The notes: a model not told the origin generated them from the sequence alone. 64,000 nucleotides of DNA from Oscillospiraceae bacterium (GCA_019423755.1 JAHZAU010000002.1:128657-192656), one strand, 5' to 3'; counted from the first letter of the stretch, positions 1 to 7,265 are shown. A program made the numbers and translations.

Positions 1-622
1 GAACGGGCATCATAGCCTTCTGATAGGTCAGGCCCAGGAACCACGGAGTGGGGTGAGACAGTTTGATTTCCAGGGTTTTGTCGTCGATGGCTTTTACGCC
101 CAGCTCATCCACGCTCATCTCGCCAGCCATAACGGCATCAGCGTTTACCAGAGGAGACAGGAAGAAGGAGTTGGGAGAACCGGTGTTGGGGTCTGCGGTA
201 CGTTTGATGCCGTACTCATAGTCCTTTGCGGTTACCGGAACGCCGTCGCTCCAGGTGTTTTCACGCAGGTGGAAGGTCCAGGTCAGACCGTCCTCGCTGG
301 TTTCCCAGCTCTCTGCGCCAGCGGGAGCAACTACGCTTTCGCCGCTAATATCTTCCAGACGTACCAGGGGCTCCAGGGTATCTACCATGATGCTGGCAGA
401 GTAAACATCGGAGCTCTTACCGGGGTCCATACTGGAAGGCTCGTTGGAAAGTACCAGGTTCGCGTACTGTTCAGCGTCCAGGGTCTCTTCGCCGGCAGCT
501 GCACCGCTTTCACCGGGAGTTGCAGTTTCGCCGCTGGTCTCGCCTTCACTGCCTCCGCAAGCGGAGAAGGATGCGACCATTGCGCATGCCAGAAGTGCTG
601 CAAGAACTTTCTTGAGTTTCAT
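1..622 (-). CDS. ABC transporter substrate-binding lipoprotein, oligopeptide/dipeptide type (N-terminal part)
   Basis: The gene starts at ATG 620-622, preceded by AAAGGAG, and runs off the left edge, so only about 207 N-terminal residues are visible. The start has a Lys-rich n-region, a hydrophobic stretch and a lipobox SFSAC with the lipidated Cys at residue 22, followed by a Ser/Gly/Glu linker. The mature part has the family 5 solute-binding (OppA/DppA) pattern: NEPSSMDPGKSSD near the N-terminus, then WTFHLRENTWSDGVPVTAKDY. It would sit on the outer membrane face and deliver peptides to an ABC permease lying outside the window. A GC-rich hairpin (670-690) separates it from the GntR gene upstream on the same strand. 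The exact ligand cannot be told. Confidence 0.9.
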   Translation of the reverse strand, partial: MKLKKVLAALLACAMVASFSACGGSEGETSGETATPGESGAAAGEETLDAEQYANLVLSNEPSSMDPGKSSDVYSASIMVDTLEPLVRLEDISGESVVAPAGAESWETSEDGLTWTFHLRENTWSDGVPVTAKDYEYGIKRTADPNTGSPNSFFLSPLVNADAVMAGEMSVDELGVKAIDDKTLEIKLSHPTPWFLGLTYQKAMMPV

Positions 623-710
623 TTTCTTTTTCTCCTTTCGGACGTTTGAATGCCCTCGTTATTATCAATCCCGAGGCTCGCGCCTCCGGGAAAAGATACG
701 GTTTGATGGG

Positions 711-1388
711 TTAGATAGCCAGCCGGTCCAGCAGGGGGAAAAGCTCGTCCTGCTGCCCGTGTTTTGCCGTCAGGTCGTAGTGGCGCCGGATAGCCTGGCA
801 AAGCTCCTCCACATTGCCTCTGCGGTAAAGCAGCAGAAGCTCTTCGTGGACCTTGCGCTGGTTGGGAAGCTCCCGCTCCCCTGCCGCCGCCCAGCTGTTG
901 AAAACAGCGGTGTTGCTGGTGGCCAGGTTGTCCCACAGTTCCTGGAACTTGGGGTAACCGGTCTGGCGGATGGCCTCGCCGTGGAAGGCGTTGTCGGCTT
1001 CCACCATGGCAGCCAGGTTGTTTTCCCGCTGGCTGCTTTCCATCTGGCCCAGCGCCTGCTCCATGCGGTACAGGCTTTCGTAAGAGAAGCGCCCCTGACA
1101 CAGCTGGATGGCCAAGATCTCCATGGTGGCCCGCAGGATGCAGACCTCCCGGATATCGTTTTCGTTGAAGCGGCGGACCGAGCAGCCCACATTGCGCTCA
1201 TAGCGGATGAGGCCTTCCTGCTCGATCTGGCGCAGGGCCTCCCGCACCGGACCGCGGCTGACGCCAAGCATCTGCGCGATCTCTTTTTCTTTGATCCGTT
1301 CCCCAGGACGAAGCTCGCCGTTGAGGATCTTGGTCCGGATCTCATCAACCACTTCCTGCCTCAGGGTCCGGTAGTTCAGCTGTGCCAA
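711..1388 (-). CDS. GntR family transcriptional regulator, FCD subfamily (copy 1)
   Basis: A 225-residue regulator with an N-terminal winged helix-turn-helix (about residues 8-75, core LGVSRGPVREALRQIEQEGL) and a C-terminal FCD ligand-binding domain. The usual FCD metal-site residues are visible: D132, H136, H181 and H203. These domains normally bind a carboxylate effector through the metal. The start is TTG (1386-1388) behind GGGAGGGTAAGG; no better ATG is in frame. It lies directly upstream of the peptide-binding lipoprotein on the same strand and is a close paralogue of the regulator at 1782-2474. Local control of the transporter is an inference. Confidence 0.9.
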   Translation of the reverse strand: MAQLNYRTLRQEVVDEIRTKILNGELRPGERIKEKEIAQMLGVSRGPVREALRQIEQEGLIRYERNVGCSVRRFNENDIREVCILRATMEILAIQLCQGRFSYESLYRMEQALGQMESSQRENNLAAMVEADNAFHGEAIRQTGYPKFQELWDNLATSNTAVFNSWAAAGERELPNQRKVHEELLLLYRRGNVEELCQAIRRHYDLTAKHGQQDELFPLLDRLAI

Positions 1389-1462
1389 ACCTTACCCTCC
1401 CCCTCTGTGCGGTTTCTTGTCTTTTGGGACAACGAAACCATTTTGCTGTCTGTAAACTGAAA

Positions 1463-1474
1463 ATTGTCTACAAT
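1463..1474. promoter_or_regulatory. Candidate GntR/FCD operator
   Basis: The sequence ATTGTCTACAAT consists of half-sites ATTGT and ACAAT separated by 2 bases, 75 bp upstream of the copy 1 GntR start. FCD-type GntR proteins typically bind TTGT-N2-ACAA-like palindromes, so this fits autoregulation. The surrounding AT-rich stretch 1389-1724 has no credible gene. Confidence 0.55.
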
Positions 1475-1724
1475 CAGAAGCCAGAGCTAACATTTCCATT
1501 TTGTTCCGGCTATCTCACCAAGAACATCTGCAGTATAGCACAATTCTTTTTCAATTTCAACAAATTCTGTTCATAAATCCTCCCGGGAGATGTAGAGATT
1601 TTTTGTAGTCATACCGTCAACTTTACTAATATATCAATCTGTCACTTTGCAAATAGCACAAAATATCTTCATGTTATTTGTTTAATACGCTATATCCCTT
1701 TGTTTTTTCCACGATTTGTCACGC

Positions 1725-1766
1725 CAAAAAAAGCGCCTGCCGCCTCCCAAAGAGGCAGCAGGCGCC
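1725..1766 (-). terminator. Intrinsic terminator after GntR copy 2
   Basis: A GC-rich stem-loop (arms 1733-1746 and 1752-1765) is followed on the minus strand by a run of seven T. It ends the transcript of the GntR gene at 1782-2474. Confidence 0.85.
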
Positions 1767-1781
1767 AAAGAGCGTCTTGGG

Positions 1782-2474
1782 TTATAAAATGGCTTCCGCC
1801 TGGTTGGAAAGCCTTTGGACCGAGTCCTTGGGGAACTTGACCTTTCCCCGTACCGTTTCCATATAGTGGTCCAGCAGGGCCTGACAGATCACCGTCTGGT
1901 CCCCGGTTTTGATGGCATCCAGCACCCGCTGGTGGATGCGGCGCTGATTGTGGACGGCAAACTCGGTGGGACCGGGCCGGGTATAGAAAACGATGGTATT
2001 GCAGGGGGTCAGGCTGCTCCACAGCTGGTACAGACGGTCCAGCCCCGATTCCTGCACGATGCAGGCGTGAAAATCGTTGTCGTTCTGGATGGTCTCGTCG
2101 AAGTACTCCACATCCTGCACCTGGTCCATCTCCTGGCAGATCTTCTCCAGCTGGGCGATGGTTTCCGGGGAAAACTTCCCTTCGCACAGCTTTACCGAAA
2201 GGATCTCCAGATCGGCGCGCAGCAGGTAGATCTCATAAATATCCCGGTCGGTAAACTCCTTCACCGAGCAGCCCACGTGGGAAACATACTCCACCAGGCC
2301 TTCCTGCTCGATCTGGCGCAGGGCTTCCCGCACCGGGCCGCGGCTGACGCCCAGCGTCTCAGCCATCTCTTGCTCCACGATGCGTTCCCCCGGCTGGATC
2401 TCTCCTCTCAAGATTCGCAGCCGGATCACGTCGGTCACCTGCTCCCGCAGGGTCTTGCGCACGATCTTCGCCAT
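1782..2474 (-). CDS. GntR family transcriptional regulator, FCD subfamily (copy 2)
   Basis: A 230-residue paralogue of the regulator at 711-1388, sharing the winged-helix block LGVSRGPVREALRQIEQEGL and the FCD metal residues at the same positions (D132, H136, H181, H203). ATG start with AAAGGA 8-9 bases upstream. It has its own promoter and terminator, so it is an independent transcript. The wing and recognition-helix region is nearly identical in the two copies while the FCD domains differ, which suggests overlapping DNA targets but different effectors. Ligand and targets are unknown; the neighbouring peptide transporter and DegV gene are candidates. Confidence 0.9.
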   Translation of the reverse strand: MAKIVRKTLREQVTDVIRLRILRGEIQPGERIVEQEMAETLGVSRGPVREALRQIEQEGLVEYVSHVGCSVKEFTDRDIYEIYLLRADLEILSVKLCEGKFSPETIAQLEKICQEMDQVQDVEYFDETIQNDNDFHACIVQESGLDRLYQLWSSLTPCNTIVFYTRPGPTEFAVHNQRRIHQRVLDAIKTGDQTVICQALLDHYMETVRGKVKFPKDSVQRLSNQAEAIL

Positions 2475-2513
2475 GGTTTCCCGTCCTTTCCCGTTTCACT
2501 TAATTAATAAAAT

Positions 2514-2541
2514 ATCATATGAAATGGGAAAAGACAATCAA
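2514..2541 (-). promoter_or_regulatory. Promoter of GntR copy 2
   Basis: Minus-strand TTGATT (2536-2541), 16-base spacer, TATGAT (2514-2519). An ATTGT half-site resembling half of the copy 1 operator lies just upstream (2548-2552). Further upstream, 2607-2636 reads on the plus strand as a stem-loop followed by T6 with no plus-strand gene before it. Confidence 0.5.
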
Positions 2542-2641
2542 CTGAATACAATTTTTCGAAATTCGTAGAAAATTTAACGCTTTATTCGGCAAAATCGCTG
2601 TGACAGCCGGTATTTCCTGTATAAAATCCGGTTTTTTGCTT

Positions 2642-3514
2642 TTACTGGGCGTTTTCCTGCAGATCCAGCAGCTGGATGCAGCCCACACCCAGGGCGCCGG
2701 GGCCGGTGTGGCAGGCAACGCTCAGGGTCAGCGGCGCGGAAAAGACCTCGTACTGCGGGAAGGCCTCCTGCACCTGCTGCCGCCAGGCTTCCCCCGCCTC
2801 AGGGGAGCCGGAATAGGCCACCGCTACCATCATCTTCTTTCCGGCAAAGCGGGTGTCCAGGTCGTGGCGCAGGGCGTCGATGAGCTTCTGCTGGGCTGCT
2901 TTAGCGCCGCGCACCTTGGCAAAGGCGTCCAGCTTCTCGCCCTGGATCTGCAGCACCGGCTTGACGTTGAGCACCGCGCCGATGGCCGCCGCAGCCGGGG
3001 TGATGCGGCCGCCCTTTTTCAGATACTTGAGGGTATCTACCATAATATAGATGCTGGCGTTGAGGGCGTCCGCCTCCAGCTTCTGCTGGATCTGGGCGCC
3101 ATCGAAGCCCAGCTTTGCCAGGGCGACGGCGTCCCGCACCGACTGCCACTGGGTCACCGAGATGCGCTTGTTGTCCACCACGAAGGCCTTGCCCGGGAAA
3201 GCCTCCTGGGCCAGGATCCGGGCGGTGGCGCAGGCGTTGCTCAGGCCGCTGGACATGGGGATATACACCAGCTGGTCGTACTCCTCCAGCAGACGGGCCC
3301 AAAGCAGGCCCACCTCGCCGGGCGCCGGCTGGGAGGTGGAAACATCCGCCCCCTGGGCCACCCGCCGGAAGAACTCCTCCTGGGTCAGGTCGACTCCCTC
3401 ATAATAAAGCTGGCCGTCGATGGAAAACGGCATAGGGACGATCTGGACCCCCAGCTCCTGCGCTTCCTGGGCGGTCATCCCGCTGTTGCTGTCGGTAACA
3501 ATGGCGATCTTCAT
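2642..3514 (-). CDS. DegV family fatty-acid-binding protein (FakB-like)
   Basis: A 290-residue DegV protein. The start is ATG 3512-3514, 7 bases after AAGGAGG; an in-frame start nine codons upstream lacks a ribosome site. The N-terminus MKIAIVTDSNSGMTAQEA carries the family TDSxSG motif, which in FakB proteins cradles the fatty-acid carboxylate, and the ASTSQPAPGE and SSGLSNACATA stretches are typical of the fold. Such proteins present exogenous fatty acids to the kinase FakA for phospholipid synthesis. FakA is not in the window. A sigma-A promoter lies about 80 bases upstream. The bound lipid is unknown. Confidence 0.9.
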   Translation of the reverse strand: MKIAIVTDSNSGMTAQEAQELGVQIVPMPFSIDGQLYYEGVDLTQEEFFRRVAQGADVSTSQPAPGEVGLLWARLLEEYDQLVYIPMSSGLSNACATARILAQEAFPGKAFVVDNKRISVTQWQSVRDAVALAKLGFDGAQIQQKLEADALNASIYIMVDTLKYLKKGGRITPAAAAIGAVLNVKPVLQIQGEKLDAFAKVRGAKAAQQKLIDALRHDLDTRFAGKKMMVAVAYSGSPEAGEAWRQQVQEAFPQYEVFSAPLTLSVACHTGPGALGVGCIQLLDLQENAQ

Positions 3515-3591
3515 ACCTGCGCCTCCTTTTCTCTCTCCCACCCCCGGAGCCTTGCTGGACGCCGGATGGTTCTTATTTTATGTAGTAAATA

Positions 3592-3620
3592 ATCTTACTC
3601 CCTTCCCCTGATTTTGTCAA
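3592..3620 (-). promoter_or_regulatory. Promoter of the DegV gene
   Basis: Minus-strand TTGACA (3615-3620), 17-base spacer, TAAGAT (3592-3597). Confidence 0.7.
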
Positions 3621-3663
3621 CGAAAACAAACTGGGCGGTATCCTTTTCCCCGTAGGCGGGCGC

Positions 3664-3692
3664 TTGTCTTCCCCGCGCAGATGTGCTATATT
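3664..3692 (+). promoter_or_regulatory. Promoter of the MATE gene at 3762
   Basis: TTGTCT (3664-3669), 17-base spacer, TATATT (3687-3692). Transcription would begin near 3698, giving a leader of about 65 nt that contains the hairpin at 3717-3736. Confidence 0.6.
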
Positions 3693-3716
3693 GGGCTTAC
3701 ATTCCATGGCGCGAAA

Positions 3717-3742
3717 AAGCCGGGTCCTCCTGGCTTATTTTT
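3717..3742 (+). terminator. Terminator-like hairpin inside the MATE leader
   Basis: AAGCCGGG (3717-3724), loop TCCT, CCTGGCTT (3729-3736), then ATTTTT. It lies between the promoter and the ribosome site of the MATE gene, where it could act as an attenuator. Confidence 0.5.
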
Positions 3743-3761
3743 ACGCCGTCAAGGAGGAACT

Positions 3762-5183
3762 ATGAAGCAGCATACCGTTTCCGTCGTCGATTCTGGGCGC
3801 AGCCCGCTTTCCGTTATTGTTCTGCTGGCCTGGCCCATCTTTTTGGAGCAGGTATTGGTGGCGCTGGTGCAGTCCATCGATACCGCCATGGTGGGCTCCC
3901 TGGGCGCCGCCGCCACCGCTTCGGTGTCCATCAGCCAAAACCCCATCAACCTGATCAACAGCGTCATCCTGGCGCTGGGCGTGGGCTTTACCACCATGAT
4001 CGCCCGGGCGGTGGGCGCCGGGCAGCTGGATTATGCCCGCACCCTCATCCGGCAGGCCATTTTGGTGGTCATCGCCCTGGGCCTGCCCCTTTCGGTGATG
4101 ACCTTCTGTCTGGCCCGGCAGATCCCCCAGTGGATGGGCGCCGAGGCCGCCATTATACCGGACGCCGCCGCTTACATCCGCATCATCGCCCTGTCCATGC
4201 TGTTCCGCGGGATGATGATGGTGCTCACCGCCATCTACCGGGGATTCGGCGACAGCCACACCCCCATGCTGGTCAACGGCGGCATCAACCTGTTTAACAT
4301 CATCGGAAACTACCTGCTCATCTACCCCACCCACACCGTCCAGCTGCTGGGCCGGGAGTGGACCATCTGGGGCGCCGGCTGGGGCGTTTCCGGCGCGGCT
4401 GCTTCTACCTCCCTGGCCGAGGTGGCCGGCGCGTTGGTGCTGCTGGCGCTGTGCTTTACCCGCTCCGGGCCGATGCACATCTCCCCCCGGGACAACTTCC
4501 GTCCCCAGTGGGGCACCCTGCGGGAGGTATTTACCGTCAGCACCCCCATTATCTTCGAGCGCTTTACCACCAGCGGCGCCTTCGTGGTCACCTCCGCCAT
4601 CATCGCTTCCCTGGGCACCGTGTCCATCGCGGCCAACAGCCTGGCGGCCCAGGCCGAGTCCCTGAGCTTCATGCCGGGCTTTGCCTTCGGCACCGCTGTC
4701 ACCACCCTGGTGGGCCAGTCCCTGGGCGCCCAGCGGGTCCCGTTGGCCAACCGCTATGTCCGCCTGACCTGCGTTATCGGCTCCATCGTCATGTTCTTCA
4801 CCGGCTGCGTGCTGTTTTTGGGCTCGGAGCATATTATCGCCCTCTTTACCCCCGACCCGGAGGTCATCCGTCTGGGCGGCATCCTGCTGCGCATCCTGGC
4901 GCTGATCCAGGTGCCTCAGGTGCTGGCCATGATCTGGTCCGGCGCCCTCAAAGGCGCAGGCGACACCCGCAGTCCTTTCCTCATCACCCTGGTCTCCATG
5001 TGGGGGGTGCGCATCCTGGGTTCCTTTGTATTGGTGCATTTCTTCGGGCGGGACCTGCCGTGGGTCTGCGCCATCGCCTGCGTGGACAACGTGGTGCGCT
5101 GCGGGCTGTTCTGGCGGCAGATGCGCCGCTCTCCCTGGGTCCTCTCCCGGCGGCAGCTGGCGGAAGCCGGGGCCGATGCCTAA
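3762..5183 (+). CDS. MATE family multidrug efflux transporter
   Basis: A 473-residue integral membrane protein of the MATE family, which exports cationic drugs and metabolites using a Na+ or H+ gradient. It starts at ATG 3762, four bases after AAGGAGG; an upstream in-frame start has no ribosome site. Typical features are the N-terminal WPIFLEQVLVALVQSIDTAMVG segment, the internal repeat in the second half (TPIIFERFTTSGAFVVTSAII) and the usual length for 12 membrane helices. It is transcribed divergently from the DegV gene. The leader hairpin suggests conditional expression. Two further MATE genes occur at 48117 and 61499; they are not close copies. Confidence 0.93.
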   Translation: MKQHTVSVVDSGRSPLSVIVLLAWPIFLEQVLVALVQSIDTAMVGSLGAAATASVSISQNPINLINSVILALGVGFTTMIARAVGAGQLDYARTLIRQAILVVIALGLPLSVMTFCLARQIPQWMGAEAAIIPDAAAYIRIIALSMLFRGMMMVLTAIYRGFGDSHTPMLVNGGINLFNIIGNYLLIYPTHTVQLLGREWTIWGAGWGVSGAAASTSLAEVAGALVLLALCFTRSGPMHISPRDNFRPQWGTLREVFTVSTPIIFERFTTSGAFVVTSAIIASLGTVSIAANSLAAQAESLSFMPGFAFGTAVTTLVGQSLGAQRVPLANRYVRLTCVIGSIVMFFTGCVLFLGSEHIIALFTPDPEVIRLGGILLRILALIQVPQVLAMIWSGALKGAGDTRSPFLITLVSMWGVRILGSFVLVHFFGRDLPWVCAIACVDNVVRCGLFWRQMRRSPWVLSRRQLAEAGADA

Positions 5184-5197
5184 ATTATGAATTTTTT

Positions 5198-5213
5198 GTA
5201 AACCAAGGTTTAC
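5198..5213. promoter_or_regulatory. Palindromic operator candidate upstream of desulfoferrodoxin
   Basis: GTAAACCAAGGTTTAC has perfect 7-bp arms around a 2-base centre and lies 3 bases upstream of the -35 box of the dfx promoter. It does not match the usual PerR box. An unknown regulator, possibly an activator, is inferred. Confidence 0.5.
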
Positions 5214-5216
5214 CCC

Positions 5217-5245
5217 TTGCATAACGGGGCAAAATACACTATACT
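5217..5245 (+). promoter_or_regulatory. Promoter of desulfoferrodoxin
   Basis: TTGCAT (5217-5222), 17-base spacer, TATACT (5240-5245). Confidence 0.7.
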
Positions 5246-5302
5246 GGTATACAAAGGACGAGATGTCCAAAATATGATGCAACTGAAAGGGGTCTGTGTT
5301 TT

Positions 5303-5674
5303 ATGATGAAATTCTATATCTGCCAGCATTGCGGCAACATTATCGCTTTTGTAAAGGATAAAGGCGTACCGGTTATGTGCTGCGGCCAGAAGATGACCGA
5401 GCTGGTTCCCGGCTCTGTGGACGCTTCCAACGAAAAACACGTTCCGGTGGTTTCTGTTTCCGGCAACGAAGTGACCGTCCGCGTCGGTTCTGTAGAGCAT
5501 CCCATGGCGGAAGAACACTTCATCGAGTGGATCGCCCTGGAGACCGAGCACGGCAACCAGCGCGTGACCCTGGCTCCTGGCCAGAAACCCGAAGCCAAAT
5601 TCCTGCTGACCGAAGGCAACTCCGTTGTGGCTGCTTACGCTTACTGCAACCTGCACGGCCTCTGGAAAGCATAA
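5303..5674 (+). CDS. dfx: Desulfoferrodoxin (superoxide reductase, two-iron type)
   Basis: This 123-residue cytosolic protein reduces superoxide to peroxide without releasing oxygen, a typical defence of anaerobes. The N-terminal desulforedoxin domain has the four iron-binding Cys (C7, C10, C26, C27). The C-terminal superoxide reductase domain has E44-K45-H46, H66, H72, C115 and H118, matching the Fe(His)4Cys centre and the mobile Glu and Lys. Two ATG codons are adjacent (5303, 5306); either may be used. It is a single-gene unit with its own promoter, a palindrome at 5198-5213 and a strong terminator. Electron donors such as rubredoxin are not nearby. Confidence 0.96.
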   Translation: MMKFYICQHCGNIIAFVKDKGVPVMCCGQKMTELVPGSVDASNEKHVPVVSVSGNEVTVRVGSVEHPMAEEHFIEWIALETEHGNQRVTLAPGQKPEAKFLLTEGNSVVAAYAYCNLHGLWKA

Positions 5675-5700
5675 TCCTTCCTTTTTCCGCACAAACAAAA

Positions 5701-5731
5701 TCCCCGGTCCGTCTGGACCGGGGATTTTTTT
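5701..5731 (+). terminator. Terminator after dfx (probably bidirectional)
   Basis: TCCCCGGTCC, loop GTCT, GGACCGGGGA (5701-5724), then seven T. On the minus strand the stem is followed by TTTTGTTTG, so it may also end the gene at 5763. Confidence 0.9.
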
Positions 5732-5762
5732 GCCGTCGTATGAAATTTCGAGGGAAAGCCGT

Positions 5763-6347
5763 TTAAGCTTTGGCCGGCAGGGCCGGGACCATCTGCGGGG
5801 CCATGCGGTGCAGCACCTGGCGGATGGGCTTCCAAAGCACCACCGAAAGGGCGAAGTCCACCATGCTGTGGATGGCAGAGCCGACGCCCACCAGCAGGAA
5901 CACCGCTACGAAGAAGCCCTTTTCGTAGTTGGCTGCGCCCAGGCTGCCGCCCAGATAGAAGGGCAGCACCACCAGCACCTCACAGGCGCCGTGCAGCAGG
6001 CCCAGCACCAGGGAGAAGGGCAGGGAGCGGGTCAGGGAAAGGGGCAGCTGCGGCCGGCTCTGCAGGTACCAGCCGCCCAGCAGGGCAAAGATCACGTGGC
6101 TCAGGGCGCGCAGCACCACCACCAGCGGGAAGCCGCCCAGCAGGAAGCCCAAGGTGGTACCCAACGCCACCGCCGCTCCCACCTGCGGGGAGAGGAACAT
6201 GGCCAAAAAGACCGCTACATGGCTTGCCAGGGTGAAGGAAGCGGGCTCCAGCACCACCTTGATGGGGCTGATCATGGGGATGAGCACCCCGATGGCGCAA
6301 AGAAGGCCCGCCAGGGTCATGGTCAGGATGGTTTGATTGCGTTTCAT
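5763..6347 (-). CDS. ECF transporter S component-like membrane protein (NiaX-like)
   Basis: A 194-residue, very hydrophobic protein with about six membrane segments. ATG 6345-6347 follows AAGGAG; an upstream in-frame extension to 6422 has no ribosome site. The motifs GVLIPMISPIKVVLEPASF and LASHVAVFLAMFLSP resemble S components of energy-coupling factor vitamin transporters, which bind the vitamin and borrow a shared EcfAAT module. I think the NiaX (niacin) group is closest, from memory of the family, with moderate confidence. No EcfAAT genes are in the window, as is usual for group II systems. A palindrome at 6434-6445 near the transcription start suggests vitamin-responsive repression. Confidence 0.65.
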   Translation of the reverse strand: MKRNQTILTMTLAGLLCAIGVLIPMISPIKVVLEPASFTLASHVAVFLAMFLSPQVGAAVALGTTLGFLLGGFPLVVVLRALSHVIFALLGGWYLQSRPQLPLSLTRSLPFSLVLGLLHGACEVLVVLPFYLGGSLGAANYEKGFFVAVFLLVGVGSAIHSMVDFALSVVLWKPIRQVLHRMAPQMVPALPAKA

Positions 6348-6433
6348 GAATGGTTCTCCTTTTTTCCTCGTTTTGCCCGCCGCCGGTCCTAAAAACCAGG
6401 CGAGCGGACTATTGTCAATCATTTTCTTGTCTT

Positions 6434-6445
6434 ATGTCTTGACAT
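6434..6445. promoter_or_regulatory. Palindromic operator candidate of the ECF S component gene
   Basis: ATGTCTTGACAT (arms ATGTC/GACAT, 2-base centre) lies 9 bp downstream of the -10 box, at the expected transcription start. That position fits a repressor. Confidence 0.5.
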
Positions 6446-6453
6446 CTTGCGTT

Positions 6454-6481
6454 ATTATACCATTCCCTGCCCAAAAGTCAA
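6454..6481 (-). promoter_or_regulatory. Promoter of the ECF S component gene
   Basis: Minus-strand TTGACT (6476-6481), 16-base spacer ending TGG, TATAAT (6454-6459); an extended -10 promoter. Confidence 0.75.
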
Positions 6482-6494
6482 GAGAAATTCCGCA

Positions 6495-6624
6495 CAAACA
6501 GCAACCCGCCCCGGTCCTTGACGGATCGGGGCGGGTCGGTTGCATTTGAGAGATCTATTATGAAAAAGAGGAAAGAGAGGATTTCAATGTGATCTGGCCC
6601 GTTTGTTTGGGGCCCTTTCTTTGA
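6495..6624 (-). ncRNA. Possible CU-rich small RNA (weak)
   Basis: The stretch 6482-6699 has no gene. On the minus strand TATAAT (6630-6635, poor -35) is followed by a segment rich in C and U (complement of about 6552-6578) and then a very stable hairpin (6504-6536, 9 GC-rich pairs plus inner pairs) and TTGCTGTTTG. The layout resembles the better-supported candidate at 7148-7259, but the promoter and terminator tail are both weak. Confidence 0.2.
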
Positions 6625-6699
6625 TTCTTATTATAGCGGGGCTTTATGAGAAAAGAATAAGAAAATTGCGAATAATCCGTGAACCCTTGCCCCGGCGCG

Positions 6700-6730
6700 C
6701 AAAAAAGCAGCCTCCCGCCGGGGAGACTGC
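6700..6730 (-). terminator. Terminator after the small gene at 6742
   Basis: A stem-loop at 6707-6730 is followed on the minus strand by six T. Confidence 0.85.
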
Positions 6731-6741
6731 CCTTGCCTGCG

Positions 6742-6966
6742 TTATTTTTTCCACTCGATCTCGTAGGTGAAGTGGTATTCCTCCTGCAGAGCCTTTACCT
6801 TGTCCTCGTTGTCCTCGATGAAGGTGGGGGTGTAGACGGATTTGCCCTGCTTCTGGTAGTCGTCCAGGATAGCGGTGAGCTTATCCCAGCACTCCTGATG
6901 GCGTGCTTCGTCGTTGGGGTCCAGGCTGATCACAAATTCCCGATGCTGAGGGATTCTCGCTTTCAT
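6742..6966 (-). CDS. Small conserved-type protein of unknown function
   Basis: A 74-residue soluble protein, start ATG 6964-6966 about 11 bases after AAAGGA; a GTG three codons earlier is too close to the ribosome site. It begins MKARIPQHREFVISLDPNDEARHQECWDKL and ends YEIEWKK, rich in charged residues, with no membrane segment, Cys motif or recognised domain. It is a single-gene unit with its own terminator. The intact frame, ribosome site and terminator support a real gene. I cannot name a function. Confidence 0.7.
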   Translation of the reverse strand: MKARIPQHREFVISLDPNDEARHQECWDKLTAILDDYQKQGKSVYTPTFIEDNEDKVKALQEEYHFTYEIEWKK

Positions 6967-7111
6967 AACATTCACGTTCCTTTTCTGTTGCGTTATTCCC
7001 CTCCAGGGGGTCCGCCCTTATTGTACCGGGTTTGAGCCCCCAGGTCAAGAAAAAAGCCATCGCTGCATCGAAAAATCAAATGAGCTGCGCCGATCGCATG
7101 GATAGCAACGA

Positions 7112-7141
7112 TTGGACAGCCTTCCCCTTCTTTTGTATAAT
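7112..7141 (+). promoter_or_regulatory. Orphan promoter ahead of a candidate sRNA
   Basis: TTGGAC (7112-7117), 18-base spacer, TATAAT (7136-7141) on the plus strand. No plus-strand protein gene follows. Confidence 0.6.
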
Positions 7142-7147
7142 AAAGCT

Positions 7148-7259
7148 GTCAGAAATCCTGACCCCTTTTTCTTTCTCTCCTCCTTGTTTTTTCCTTTCTC
7201 TTGATATCTTTCCTCTCATGAAAAAGCGCCCCGCTGCCGTTTGCGGGGCACTTTTTTTG
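7148..7259 (+). ncRNA. Candidate CU-rich small regulatory RNA
   Basis: The region 6967-7265 holds no gene. It does have a promoter (7112-7141) and, about 85 bases after the expected start, a hairpin (7225-7252) followed by seven T. The predicted transcript of about 110 nt contains a long unpaired-looking pyrimidine tract with TCTCCTCCTTG, complementary to Shine-Dalgarno sequences. The only small frame inside lacks a ribosome site. The hairpin also serves luxS on the opposite strand, so the terminator alone does not prove an RNA. Confidence 0.4.
7225..7259. terminator. Bidirectional terminator between the sRNA candidate and luxS
   Basis: AGCGCCCCGC pairs with GCGGGGCACT (one mismatch). It is followed by T7 on the plus strand and by TTTTTC on the minus strand after luxS. 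Confidence 0.85.
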
Positions 7260-7265
7260 TTTTGA

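Noticed and set aside
3741..5282. Long open frame (513 codons) antisense to the MATE gene
   Set aside because: No ribosome site, Gln/Gly/His-rich low-complexity composition typical of antisense frames in GC-rich DNA, and a clear MATE gene on the other strand. The same applies to frames antisense to copA (19878-22109), lacZ (23451-25382), glgP (27881-29905), glmS (35923-38673) and the glycolytic operon (41950-44826).
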